Positions 8,179 to 15,261 of a DNA stretch of 34,795 bases are shown here, in pieces. Origin of the DNA: a virus; IMG/VR virus record IMGVR_UViG_3300017719_000067, positions 1 through 34,795 of that record, one strand, 5' to 3'. Made by a program: the position numbers and the translations under genes. Position 1 is the stretch's first letter. Every line of letters begins with the position of its first letter. The notes beneath the pieces are model-generated. The model saw only the letters and a program-made list of their open reading frames with translations, did not search any database and was not told where the DNA came from.

Positions 8179-8908
8179 AAAAAAAGTTAATTGTTATCGG
8201 CAGATCGACGTCCTCCTGGCCGCCATCTTCAGTATCAATAGAGATATTCATATCAAGATCTGGAGATATTTGATTGTAGTATTCACGTAATGCTCTTGCA
8301 TCTTTAGCAAGTAGGTATTTGTCTACAAATTCTCTAATATCTTTCTTTTCAGTAATGCCGTTTACTGATGTAAGTGTGTATTTAAGACGAGTTGTAACTT
8401 CCGCTACATTATCTTTATTAATTTTTCTTAAACCTTCGATCTCTCTATCTATATTTTTTTCATCACCATGAGTTAGCAACCTAAAGGTAACTGTGTTATC
8501 TGTATGTGGTAATTTAAAAGCAAATTCATTTTTCTTACCTTCAAGTAAAGTATAGTCAATATCTTTATTCTCTAAAGTAGATAAGTCAACTGTGTGCTCT
8601 TCTCCGGTATATGTAATATTGTAATCTTTTCCGTATGACAAAATACGTGCTGCTATCATTATAGCATTTTTATCTCCTATAAGTAGATCGTTGTAGTTAA
8701 ATCCTTCAGTAACTATTAAGGACTGCAGTAGTTTATCTAATACAACTCCTTTACGTATAAAGTTCTGATTGGTTAAAATGTCCTCTTCCTTGGCAGTCAT
8801 GTACTTCATTTCAATAGTACCTTTGGAAAGAGGACTGTCTTCAGGGTAAAGAAGACCTTTTGATGGTAGTTCCACAACCTCAGTTGGTAACGAAAATTTG
8901 GATTCCAT
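8165..8908 (-). CDS. 26: T4 gp26-like (T4_baseplate family) protein, probable tail assembly chaperone
   Basis: This 247-residue soluble protein begins MESKFSLPTEVVELPSKGLL and contains KYMTAKEEDILTNQNFI, followed by a conserved-looking KNAIMIAARILSYGKDY. The LPSKGxxYP and MTAKEED signatures are those I associate with the T4 gp26-like baseplate/assembly family widespread in marine T4-like phages. The C-terminus in the zero frame is NFFWPDA then stop. The FF codons lie in a T7 run that could shift ribosomes into the downstream +1 frame. It has its own promoter-like box and lies after a strong terminator. Whether it acts as baseplate hub subunit or as chaperone for the tape measure is not settled by sequence; the context favours the latter. 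Confidence 0.65.
   Translation of the reverse strand: MESKFSLPTEVVELPSKGLLYPEDSPLSKGTIEMKYMTAKEEDILTNQNFIRKGVVLDKLLQSLIVTEGFNYNDLLIGDKNAIMIAARILSYGKDYNITYTGEEHTVDLSTLENKDIDYTLLEGKKNEFAFKLPHTDNTVTFRLLTHGDEKNIDREIEGLRKINKDNVAEVTTRLKYTLTSVNGITEKKDIREFVDKYLLAKDARALREYYNQISPDLDMNISIDTEDGGQEDVDLPITINFFWPDA
8179..8185 (-). promoter_or_regulatory. Candidate programmed frameshift site (T7 run)
   Basis: The coding strand reads AAC TTT TTT TGG. A net +1 or -2 slip on this heptameric T run joins the gp26-like frame to the 86-codon extension; a -1 slip would hit TGA after two codons. The two frames overlap only from a few codons upstream of this run to the zero-frame stop five codons downstream. Confidence 0.6.
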
Positions 8909-8939
8909 AAATTTTATTTAGTTATAACTTGTTATAATA

Positions 8940-8947
8940 ATAAATAT
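8940..8947 (-). promoter_or_regulatory. ATATTTAT variant of the late-promoter-like box
   Basis: ATATTTAT followed by TATTATAA, 31 nt before the gp26-like ATG and downstream of the tail-tube terminator. It differs from the main motif only in its first base. Confidence 0.4.
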
Positions 8948-8976
8948 ATGAAAAAATTATTTTTCGACCAACAAAA

Positions 8977-8996
8977 AACCCGGAAAAGTCCGGGTT
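8977..8996 (-). terminator. Rho-independent terminator after the tail tube gene
   Basis: The coding strand shows AACCCGG, a six-base loop, CCGGGTT and then TTTT. The perfect 7-bp GC-rich stem with a U tract is a canonical intrinsic terminator. It ends the sheath-tube unit. Confidence 0.8.
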
Positions 8997-9028
8997 AATT
9001 GAAATTGAGGGTAGGGGTAAAAAATATT

Positions 9029-9520
9029 TTAAAAATTCAATACGCAATAATCCATTGCAACAGTAAGTGAAAGGTCTACTACTTCGTCTGTAGCCCAGTC
9101 AAACTGACCAAAGTCACCATTTACAATAAATGCTCCTTTGATAACCCATTCAGATACTACATCACCTACAGGTCCTAAGACTTGTAACTTAAGATCTTTT
9201 TTGTAGAAGTCTGAATATCCAGCACGTCCTGTTACTGATTCATAAGATAAACGAGCCCATTCCATTACTGCTTGTGCTCCAGATGGAGTAATCGGATCAT
9301 AAAGCACCATATCCATATCTTGCCATTCTCTCTTCCCACGAATCTTTCTATAAGAGTTAATGTGGTCAAGTTTGATAGAGTTATCCTGGAAGGTAGGTGC
9401 TTTTACGTTCTTCACCATAAAGCCCTGGATGCCTGTATCGGCCATGCTGATTATAAATCTATTTTGAACCTTGGGCTCGAAGGCTCTGAACATGATTTCG
9501 CTTGAATCTAATACTGCCAT
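9029..9520 (-). CDS. 19: Tail tube protein (gp19)
   Basis: This 163-residue protein forms the inner tube of the contractile tail. It begins MAVLDSSEIMFRAFEPKVQN and shows the gp19-type order: RFIISMADTG, then VKAPTFQDNSIKLDHINSYR, KIRGKREWQDM, LYDPITPSGAQAVMEWA, and a C-terminal beta-rich half ending SLTVAMDYCVLNF. The length matches T4 gp19 (about 163 residues). It follows the sheath gene at a 34-nt gap containing an ATATTTAT box 14 nt before the ATG, and ends at a strong terminator. Tube subunits are needed in many copies, which fits a separate late promoter. Confidence 0.92.
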   Translation of the reverse strand: MAVLDSSEIMFRAFEPKVQNRFIISMADTGIQGFMVKNVKAPTFQDNSIKLDHINSYRKIRGKREWQDMDMVLYDPITPSGAQAVMEWARLSYESVTGRAGYSDFYKKDLKLQVLGPVGDVVSEWVIKGAFIVNGDFGQFDWATDEVVDLSLTVAMDYCVLNF

Positions 9521-9534
9521 GTTATTTGTTTATT

Positions 9535-9542
9535 ATAAATAT
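9535..9542 (-). promoter_or_regulatory. ATATTTAT variant late-promoter-like box before the tail tube gene
   Basis: ATATTTAT followed by AATAAAC, 14 nt before the tail tube ATG, in the short sheath-tube gap. The A-rich leader lacks a Shine-Dalgarno sequence. Confidence 0.4.
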
Positions 9543-9554
9543 CTTATTATTAAA

Positions 9555-11714
9555 TTATGCATTAAAAGTTGCTCCTGTTGGCTCTACTGTAAAGTCTAAT
9601 ACGATGAATTCTGCAGTTTTAGCTGGCTGAATAAATACTTGACCTACTAGCTGATTTCTATCAATAACATCTGATGTGTTATTAGTATCGTCCATTACTA
9701 CTCGGAAAGAGTAAAGACCTTGTTGCTGTACAACTGACTCTAAGTATGGATTAACGATTGATAAGAATCTGTTACGAGTTGCGATTGTATTTTGTTCGAA
9801 TACTAAGTTACGAGCTTGATCTCCAAAGAACTTCTTAAGTTCGATTAATAGTCTACGAACGTTAATACGATCTAGTGCAGAAGACTTTTTCTGCAATGTT
9901 TTCTGACCGAATGCTGCAATACCTTGACCTGGGAATGTAGCAATTGGATTTACATTTCCATCATATAAAGTATCACGATCGGCTTTAGTTAGTTTTCTTT
10001 CTGCTTGGATTACGTTAGGAATACCTCCTCTTACTAGTCCTGCTGGTGCAAACCATGGAGCTGAAGCACCATCTGTGAATGCATATACACCTGGAATAAC
10101 TACTGAAGGTGGTACGAAAGTATTTTTACCTGTAGCTGATCCTACTTGTACCCATGGCCAGTAAGCAGCTGCATACGAGCTATTGATCTCACCTGCTTCT
10201 GATACTGCATTTGCAAGTGTATCACCGTAACCTACTGGATCTACTACTGCGATAGCATCCCCACGAGTTTCTGCTAATGAAACTACTTTAGATACAGTAG
10301 AGCTATTATTTTGCTGAGTAAGACCCGGTACTGTGATAATATTGAATGCATACTCATCTTTATTTTCTAGAAGAGTAATAGCATCTGTATAATCACCATC
10401 GACTAATCCTTGAGCATCTGTAGCTGCATCTGTAATGCTTCCAAAGTATGCTGCTCCTGCTTGAACATTGCTTCCTACTGCTCCGTGGAATGAACCAGAT
10501 TGTGCGATTGGAAGTGAAGCAGAATAAGAAACACCACTCGAATCTGTTCCTACTGAAAGTCCATCTGTGCCTAAATAGTTAAGGGTAGGAGTATTTACTG
10601 CCGATACTCTAATATAATTTGATTTGTTTACGTAAGATCCTGCTGTTTGTAAATATACAACTCCTGAAGAATCAGTAGCTTTAGTAAGTACTTGATCTCC
10701 AATTACGCTTGCAATATAGCTATCAGAGTTAGGATCTAAAGATAGGTTATTAAATGTTTCTAAAACTATCTTGCTTTTTAGGTTATCATCTCCTCTACGG
10801 ACAGAAAGTGAGAAGGTTCCTTTAGCTTGATTTACATTAGAGATTTGATATCTTAGATTATCTACTGAACCAGATACTAATGAGCTGTCACTGTTTTGTG
10901 AGCCAGCATCAGATACACCTGTTGAAGTATTAAACAATTCTCCTTTACCTAATGTTTCGATAGCAAATGGATTACTTGTTTGAGTAGTAGAATTTGTTCC
11001 TCCTGCTAGGGTAATTAAATTAGCGACAGATGCTGTATCGAATGTACCTGTGGAAGAACCGGTTTGAAAAGTAATTCCGTTTAAACTAGTTCCGGCAGAA
11101 GAACCAGTTAATTGAAGTTCTGCTCCATTTGAGGAAGCTGATACAATGCTCTGTAGAGCAGTTGCTCCGTTAATCTCTAATACTAAGTTTGCTGCTGTTC
11201 CTGCAGCATCAGAACCTGTGCTAAAAAAGTACACATTCCCATCAGTATCATCTAAAGGAATAGGATTCCCTGAGCCAATAAATCTGTAGTCAGTACCGCT
11301 GTAATTAATTCTTGCTTCTTGTCCGTCTACGAAAGCAGCGGCTAATGTACCTGAACCTACTGCTGTTGCGTTTCCTGTGGATACGGTAGTATTAGAAATT
11401 GTTGAGTTAGAAGCAGCTGTCCAGTTTGAAGAACCAGATACAACACGGGTAATCAATGCTGTATTTCCTCCTTGTTGGAAATAAGATTTAACTGCTAAAG
11501 ACGTTAGGTATTCCTGCTTAGTGGAACCTGATTCAAAAGTTTCTCCGAATTTTCTTACATACTCACCGTATGAAGTAATTACGGTAGGAATCTCAACCGG
11601 TCCTTTTACTGTTGGACCAACAAATGCTGCACCGGCTTCAGCGGCTGCAGGTTGAATAAAAGAGATGTCATTTTCTCTTGTAAAGACTCCTGGAGAGATA
11701 ATAGTTTCTGCCAT
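9555..11714 (-). CDS. 18: Contractile tail sheath protein (gp18)
   Basis: This 719-residue sheath protein starts MAETIISPGVFTRENDISFI, the usual gp18 N-terminus. Its C-terminal core is typical of sheaths: PPSVVIPGVYAFTDGASAPW, then a Gly/Pro-rich segment, INVRRLLIELKKFF and a terminal VFIQPAKTAEFIVLDFTVEP. It is somewhat longer than T4 gp18 (659 residues); the extra length lies in a Ser/Thr/Gly/Asn-rich middle (about residues 90-400), probably an exposed surface domain. It polymerises around the gp19 tube and contracts at infection. Two promoter-like boxes precede it (11743 and 11801), consistent with heavy late expression. Confidence 0.95.
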   Translation of the reverse strand: MAETIISPGVFTRENDISFIQPAAAEAGAAFVGPTVKGPVEIPTVITSYGEYVRKFGETFESGSTKQEYLTSLAVKSYFQQGGNTALITRVVSGSSNWTAASNSTISNTTVSTGNATAVGSGTLAAAFVDGQEARINYSGTDYRFIGSGNPIPLDDTDGNVYFFSTGSDAAGTAANLVLEINGATALQSIVSASSNGAELQLTGSSAGTSLNGITFQTGSSTGTFDTASVANLITLAGGTNSTTQTSNPFAIETLGKGELFNTSTGVSDAGSQNSDSSLVSGSVDNLRYQISNVNQAKGTFSLSVRRGDDNLKSKIVLETFNNLSLDPNSDSYIASVIGDQVLTKATDSSGVVYLQTAGSYVNKSNYIRVSAVNTPTLNYLGTDGLSVGTDSSGVSYSASLPIAQSGSFHGAVGSNVQAGAAYFGSITDAATDAQGLVDGDYTDAITLLENKDEYAFNIITVPGLTQQNNSSTVSKVVSLAETRGDAIAVVDPVGYGDTLANAVSEAGEINSSYAAAYWPWVQVGSATGKNTFVPPSVVIPGVYAFTDGASAPWFAPAGLVRGGIPNVIQAERKLTKADRDTLYDGNVNPIATFPGQGIAAFGQKTLQKKSSALDRINVRRLLIELKKFFGDQARNLVFEQNTIATRNRFLSIVNPYLESVVQQQGLYSFRVVMDDTNNTSDVIDRNQLVGQVFIQPAKTAEFIVLDFTVEPTGATFNA

Positions 11715-11742
11715 GTTATAAAAGGTTTATATTCTGTCTTAT

Positions 11743-11750
11743 ATAAATAT
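11743..11750 (-). promoter_or_regulatory. ATATTTAT variant box proximal to the sheath gene
   Basis: ATATTTAT followed by ATAAGAC, 28 nt upstream of the sheath ATG. Confidence 0.35.
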
Positions 11751-11800
11751 CAATTCTTTTTCTAAAACCTTTTCGGTCTAAAAATAGTTTACCGACACAT

Positions 11801-11808
11801 ATAAATAG
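11801..11808 (-). promoter_or_regulatory. CTATTTAT box distal to the sheath gene
   Basis: Exact CTATTTAT followed by ATGTG, placed immediately after the hairpin that ends the preceding unit and 86 nt before the sheath ATG. Confidence 0.5.
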
Positions 11809-11811
11809 GAA

Positions 11812-11831
11812 AGGAGGCTCGAAAACCTCCT
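11812..11831 (-). terminator. Hairpin terminator after the 115-residue gene
   Basis: The coding strand has AGGAGG, an eight-base loop, CCTCCT and then TTCC. The stem is perfect but the U tract is poor. Its position between a stop codon and a promoter-like box supports a transcription boundary. Confidence 0.55.
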
Positions 11832-11856
11832 CACTTATAACACTAAAAACTACTAT

Positions 11857-12204
11857 TTACTTCTTTAAAGTTTTTTTGGTAGGTTTAGTTTCTTTAACCG
11901 GCTCTTCTTTTTCTAATTTAGGTAAAGATACATCAGGTGCTCCGGTTGGAATAGGATCCTCAGAGATAAATTCTCCTGTTTCCATATTTATGTTTCCTCT
12001 ACCGTATTTATCTTCTAACGCTTTAGCTGTATCAGCTTCTGCTTTACGGAGATTTTCTAGAAACGTTTCAGCATTTTCTCTACGTTTATCTAAGTCGAGT
12101 TCTGCTAAAGCAATCTGTCCGAATTCTCGAACGATAGCTTGGTTGTTGCTTTGAATTTGCTGCAATGATTGCAACTCTTCATCTGCTAATTTAATAACGG
12201 CCAT
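11857..12204 (-). CDS. Hypothetical coiled-coil protein upstream of the sheath gene
   Basis: This 115-residue acidic/basic protein has a helical, coiled-coil-like N-terminal two thirds (ADEELQSLQQIQSNNQAIV through the NLRKAEADTAKALEDKYG segment). A GNINMETGEF motif and a Pro/Lys-rich tail ending KKTLKK follow. It has no catalytic motif, signal peptide or membrane segment. Proteins of this build occur next to structural genes in marine T4-like phages, but I cannot give a function. It has its own AT-rich TATATTA-type upstream region (about 12227-12236) and is followed by a hairpin. Confidence 0.65.
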   Translation of the reverse strand: MAVIKLADEELQSLQQIQSNNQAIVREFGQIALAELDLDKRRENAETFLENLRKAEADTAKALEDKYGRGNINMETGEFISEDPIPTGAPDVSLPKLEKEEPVKETKPTKKTLKK

Positions 12205-12241
12205 ATTTAAAATTTAATCGATTTATTATAATATAGTAATT

Positions 12242-12442
12242 TTATTTTTTATTTACAACTTTTTTATCCCAAAATCTTTCGTAACCAAAGTACCCAGCTG
12301 TCTTTATAATAGTATCTAAGCTACCGATAGCTAATCCAAACTTCCAATTACCGCTTACAAACCAGCCGGTACCTATAGTAATTAAGGTAGCTATTACTCT
12401 CCATATAAGAGTCTTTACTAGTGTTTGTTTATAGCTTGCCAT
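12242..12442 (-). CDS. DUF2061-like small membrane protein
   Basis: This 66-residue protein has two hydrophobic helices (about residues 10-29, LIWRVIATLITIGTGWFVSG, and 33-52) and a basic, aromatic C-terminus with GYFGYERFWDKK. The KTLIWRVIAT...IGT pattern followed by GxxIGxxDTIIKTxxYFxYERxW is the signature of DUF2061 inner-membrane proteins. My recollection is that this family is sometimes found beside sulfate-activation genes in bacteria, which would fit the APS kinase two genes upstream, but I could not check it. The start overlaps the end of the nucleotidyltransferase gene by 14 nt, so translation is probably coupled. Its biochemical role is unknown. Confidence 0.75.
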   Translation of the reverse strand: MASYKQTLVKTLIWRVIATLITIGTGWFVSGNWKFGLAIGSLDTIIKTAGYFGYERFWDKKVVNKK

Positions 12443-12779
12443 CTTCTCTCATTTTAGATCTAATTTTAGTAGCAGAGATTTCTTCTATATCCTCAGGAGG
12501 TACATGCTCTATTACTTCGTATCCTACACCTCTTCCGTAGTTGATAGATTCTATATCTGGGATTTTAATTATTTTAATTCTACCTTTGTTTAAAAGGTCT
12601 TTTAACTCTTCGGTTAGATTCAACATTACTTCATCTGAAGTCCAAGGTTGATTTTCATTTGGTTCAACATCTCGGATACAAATTAAAACGTTTTTACCTT
12701 CATTTAAACGCTGATCTATCAACCATCTATGTCCTTCATGCCAGGGTTGCCAGCGACCTATAAACATACTATATTTCAT
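12429..12779 (-). CDS. Nucleotidyltransferase of the cytidylyltransferase-like (HxGH) superfamily
   Basis: This is a minimal 116-residue Rossmann-like nucleotidyltransferase. The nucleotide-binding signature FIGRWQPWHEGHRWLI (residues 6-21) matches the GRFQPxHxGH motif, and the C-terminal ISATKIRSKM (101-110) matches the ISxTxIR motif that contacts the triphosphate. It would transfer an NMP from NTP to a phosphate-bearing (or possibly sulfate) acceptor. NMN adenylyltransferase and ATP sulfurylase belong to the same superfamily. Its position between APS kinase and DUF2061 makes an adenylyl-transfer role in sulfate activation an attractive but unproven idea. The overlaps of 11 nt upstream and 14 nt downstream indicate tight coupling. 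Confidence 0.8.
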   Translation of the reverse strand: MKYSMFIGRWQPWHEGHRWLIDQRLNEGKNVLICIRDVEPNENQPWTSDEVMLNLTEELKDLLNKGRIKIIKIPDIESINYGRGVGYEVIEHVPPEDIEEISATKIRSKMREDGKL

Positions 12780-13200
12780 CTAATATCTTTTTAAATGATT
12801 CTTCAGGTGTATCTTTTGTAGTATCAATATCTATAAAATTTTTTTGGGGTGCTATATACGCTGAAGATTTAAAATGATCACGTTGTCTTGTTTCAGAGGT
12901 ATGTACATATATTTCTTTTATGTTTTCACCTAACAGTTTTTTAAAATCTTCTCTCTGGTCTATATAAGGAGAAACTAAAGCTACAATAACATCTTTACCT
13001 TGATTATGCAAATAATGAGCTATACGTTGAGCTGTGCTTATATTTTCAACCCTTCCTTTGATAGTATAATCTTTATTAGAGAATAATTCTCTCATATCAT
13101 CACCGTCTATCATGTAAATAGATTCCGGTAAATGCTCTTCTAGCATTTTAGCTAGTGTCGTTTTGCCGGCACAAGGCTGTCCTGTAAACCAGTATATCAT
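12769..13200 (-). CDS. cysC: Adenylylsulfate (APS) kinase-like P-loop kinase
   Basis: This 143-residue P-loop kinase carries a Walker A GQPCAGKTT at residues 7-15 and IDGDDMRELFS at about 31-41, the counterpart of the CysC LDGDNxR motif. A GRVENIS segment follows, matching the ENIR-type APS-binding region. It would phosphorylate adenylylsulfate with ATP to make PAPS, the donor used by sulfotransferases. The neighbouring upstream gene is a sulfotransferase whose stop overlaps this start by 4 nt. The protein is shorter than bacterial CysC (about 200 residues), lacking terminal extensions. A related small-molecule kinase role is the alternative; gene context strongly supports APS kinase. Confidence 0.82.
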   Translation of the reverse strand: MIYWFTGQPCAGKTTLAKMLEEHLPESIYMIDGDDMRELFSNKDYTIKGRVENISTAQRIAHYLHNQGKDVIVALVSPYIDQREDFKKLLGENIKEIYVHTSETRQRDHFKSSAYIAPQKNFIDIDTTKDTPEESFKKILDEI

Positions 13201-14015
13201 GTACTATAATTAAAATACTCGTAAAACCAAGGGTAAGTATTAACTATGTTCTGTGATAGTTGTTGACCTAAATATTCATTGTATGATTCGGGAACAGGTT
13301 TAACTTCTTTACGGATTGTATGATCTCCAAAGATACCATGTACTGTATCATCTTCTTGGGTTAACTGTTCTACATTTTGAAAATCATGTTGATATCTTTC
13401 AATCCCAAAAAAATCGTATACTTTATCTAATTCTATTTGAGGATTAGAAGTTAGATCTTCAAATCGTATAAATAAAATATTTTTATCTGTACCTTCATCT
13501 ATTATCTGTTTTAGTCTTTCTACAGCGATTCCAATTGGAGGATTTTGAGCCCAATGATCAACTCTTTTAGCTGTTGTAGTACCTTTCATTTCAGCCCAAT
13601 TTACAATACCGCTATCTTTATCTTGATTCTTCCTAAAGTTTTTCTCCATAGAAGCATAGATAGATCTTAAATCTCTAACCATACACACTATTTTAGGATC
13701 TGAGTAGAATGAGTCTAAAAAGCTATAATGTATTCCCCATCCTCTGGATTTATCTATTACGTACTTCTTATCTGTAATACCGTTAAAAAATCCTTCTACT
13801 CCTTGACGGCAAAAATTAAGCCAGCCTTTTTTCATTAACTCACCATCTTGAGCTTGAAAAGCGTTATCAGAAGTATAGTTTTTACGAGCAGCAAATAATA
13901 ATTCTAAAACACCAGAGGTAGGTGTTACGTAAAAATCAGGATTTTGACCTAAAATATTCTGTAGTAACGTACTACCTGCTCGAGGTAAAGAAGACTGAAA
14001 GAATATTTTTTCCAT
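13197..14015 (-). CDS. PAPS-dependent sulfotransferase
   Basis: This 272-residue protein starts MEKIFFQSSLPRAGSTLLQN, the 5'-phosphosulfate-binding loop (SLPRAGSTLLQ) of the sulfotransferase fold. The second nucleotide-binding element is seen near residues 112-127 as VCMVRDLRSIYASMEK, with the Arg and Ser that contact the 3'-phosphate of PAPS. Later, FIRFEDLTSNPQIELDKVYD is the usual helical segment of this family. It would move sulfate from PAPS to a hydroxyl or amino group on a glycan, lipid or peptide; the acceptor cannot be predicted. It lies between a glycosyltransferase and the APS kinase, with a 1-nt and a 4-nt overlap, so donor supply and transfer are encoded together. Confidence 0.9.
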   Translation of the reverse strand: MEKIFFQSSLPRAGSTLLQNILGQNPDFYVTPTSGVLELLFAARKNYTSDNAFQAQDGELMKKGWLNFCRQGVEGFFNGITDKKYVIDKSRGWGIHYSFLDSFYSDPKIVCMVRDLRSIYASMEKNFRKNQDKDSGIVNWAEMKGTTTAKRVDHWAQNPPIGIAVERLKQIIDEGTDKNILFIRFEDLTSNPQIELDKVYDFFGIERYQHDFQNVEQLTQEDDTVHGIFGDHTIRKEVKPVPESYNEYLGQQLSQNIVNTYPWFYEYFNYST

Positions 14016-14890
14016 TATAAGTCCTCTATAGCCTGAATAATATCTTTTGAATTAAATACTTCAGTGAGGTCGTTATAAGGAATTGATGAAATGTCTTGTG
14101 CTAAATTAAATGGCTGATAAGCGGCTTGTTCAATTAACGGTTTTTTAGTAAACTTATTTCTTGTAAGATTAGTATGTAAACCGTACCCAAACTGTCCGGG
14201 GTTGGTAGTAACCCATGCGACGACTGATGGTTTATTCATAGCAGCAGCTAGATGCTGTCCAAAACTGTCCATAAGTAATCTCTTTTGAGATAAAGAGATA
14301 AGAATAGCTATACTACGAAAACCATCCATTGCATGTAAAGTATCCGGGTAGACTGGCTGGTCTTGTCTTTTTATATGAGCAATAGTATACTTATCTTTGA
14401 AATGATTTATAACATCTAATACTGTGGGTGTAGGTATATCTCTAGTCCAAGAGTAATTAAAACCTTGATTTTGAGGTCCTCCATTAGGTTGAATAACCAT
14501 TATAGGTTTTTCAGTTTCATAGAAAGGTTTAAAATAATCTATTTCCGGCTGAGTTAAGAATAGTTCCGGGCTTTCTCCTTGATACTTTAAACCGAACATA
14601 TTACACCATACTTCAAATAGATGTTTCTTTTCTAATATAAAATCAGATTCACGATAAGGTTCTCCGGAAAATACTTTAGCTTCTTTACCTTTTATATATT
14701 TGAGGTAAACACCATTTATTTCATCTGAACGAAAAATCTGTTTAACGTCAGGGTTATTAAGGAATACATCTGGGTATGCAGATACTACGTATAGATTTGC
14801 TTTTTTGTATTTTTTTTTAATTGCTTTTACTATAGCGGTACCCATAATGGATTTACCTAGACCGCCGTCTATTTGAAAGAATATATTCAT
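14015..14890 (-). CDS. Glycosyltransferase family 9-like (heptosyltransferase-type) protein
   Basis: This 291-residue protein has a GT-B layout. The N-terminal Rossmann domain starts NIFFQIDGGLGKSIMGTAIV, with the glycine loop and the VKAIKKKYKKANLYVVSAYP helix-strand typical of ADP-heptose transferases. A C-terminal donor-side motif near 210-230 reads LLMDSFGQHLAAAMNKPSVV, corresponding to the D-S-G-x-x-HLAxAxxKP motif of GT9. QPNGG at the domain junction is also expected. The sugar donor and acceptor are unknown; the acceptor could be host surface polysaccharide or a virion protein. The stop overlaps the sulfotransferase start by one base, making it the first gene of the cassette. Confidence 0.82.
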   Translation of the reverse strand: MNIFFQIDGGLGKSIMGTAIVKAIKKKYKKANLYVVSAYPDVFLNNPDVKQIFRSDEINGVYLKYIKGKEAKVFSGEPYRESDFILEKKHLFEVWCNMFGLKYQGESPELFLTQPEIDYFKPFYETEKPIMVIQPNGGPQNQGFNYSWTRDIPTPTVLDVINHFKDKYTIAHIKRQDQPVYPDTLHAMDGFRSIAILISLSQKRLLMDSFGQHLAAAMNKPSVVAWVTTNPGQFGYGLHTNLTRNKFTKKPLIEQAAYQPFNLAQDISSIPYNDLTEVFNSKDIIQAIEDL

Positions 14891-14928
14891 ATAACTAATA
14901 TAAGAAAACCTTTTGTACTAAACAACTA

Positions 14929-15237
14929 TTACCAGGGAGTACCGTTAGATTCTGTAATAGCTGCTTGTGCTACTATGGTAGAAGCAATTGATGCAGAATT
15001 TTCTGATTCAAAAGAAGATGTATCTACAGAACTTGTAACCCATGCTAGTACGTTTGCTTCAGTAAGAGAATCGTAAGCTATAAAATCCGGATCAGAAGCT
15101 GAACCTGTAACGGTTAGTTCGCCAATTTTTCTAGTACCGTATCCGCTATCCTCAGATTCACAAGCATAAGTAATTAACTTAACTACTCCGTCTGCGGTAG
15201 TTCTTTTAAGATCGTATATTTTCCAATTGTGATTCAT
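14929..15237 (-). CDS. Small conserved structural-type protein ending in GTPW
   Basis: This 102-residue beta-rich protein begins MNHNWKIYDLKRTTADGVVK, contains ITYACESEDSGYGTRKIGEL and an FIAYDSLTEANVLAWV segment, and ends TESNGTPW. This build (tryptophan-rich start, y-x-e-x-v-l-x-W-v helix, terminal Gly-Thr-Pro-Trp) is shared by small proteins common in marine phage structural regions (DUF7936-like, from memory). Function is unknown; a small virion or scaffold role is possible. A CTATTTAT box lies 14 nt upstream of the ATG, so it probably has its own late transcript after the oxygenase block. Confidence 0.65.
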   Translation of the reverse strand: MNHNWKIYDLKRTTADGVVKLITYACESEDSGYGTRKIGELTVTGSASDPDFIAYDSLTEANVLAWVTSSVDTSSFESENSASIASTIVAQAAITESNGTPW

Positions 15238-15251
15238 TGTTAATGTTTTTA

Positions 15252-15259
15252 ATAAATAG
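15252..15259 (-). promoter_or_regulatory. CTATTTAT late-promoter-like box
   Basis: Exact CTATTTAT followed by TAAAAAC, 14 nt upstream of the 102-residue gene and just after the stop of the last oxygenase gene. Confidence 0.5.
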
Positions 15260-15261
15260 TT

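Noticed and set aside
8165-8193. Simple sequencing error breaking a single gp26-like gene
   Set aside because: Not excluded, but the tight overlap at a T7 run directly before the tape measure and the known frameshift habit of tail chaperones favour a real shift; kept as a finding with that caveat.
14873-15076. Plus-strand open frame over the GT9 start and the 102-residue gene
   Set aside because: It lies antisense to the better-supported 102-residue protein and runs against the direction of all other genes.
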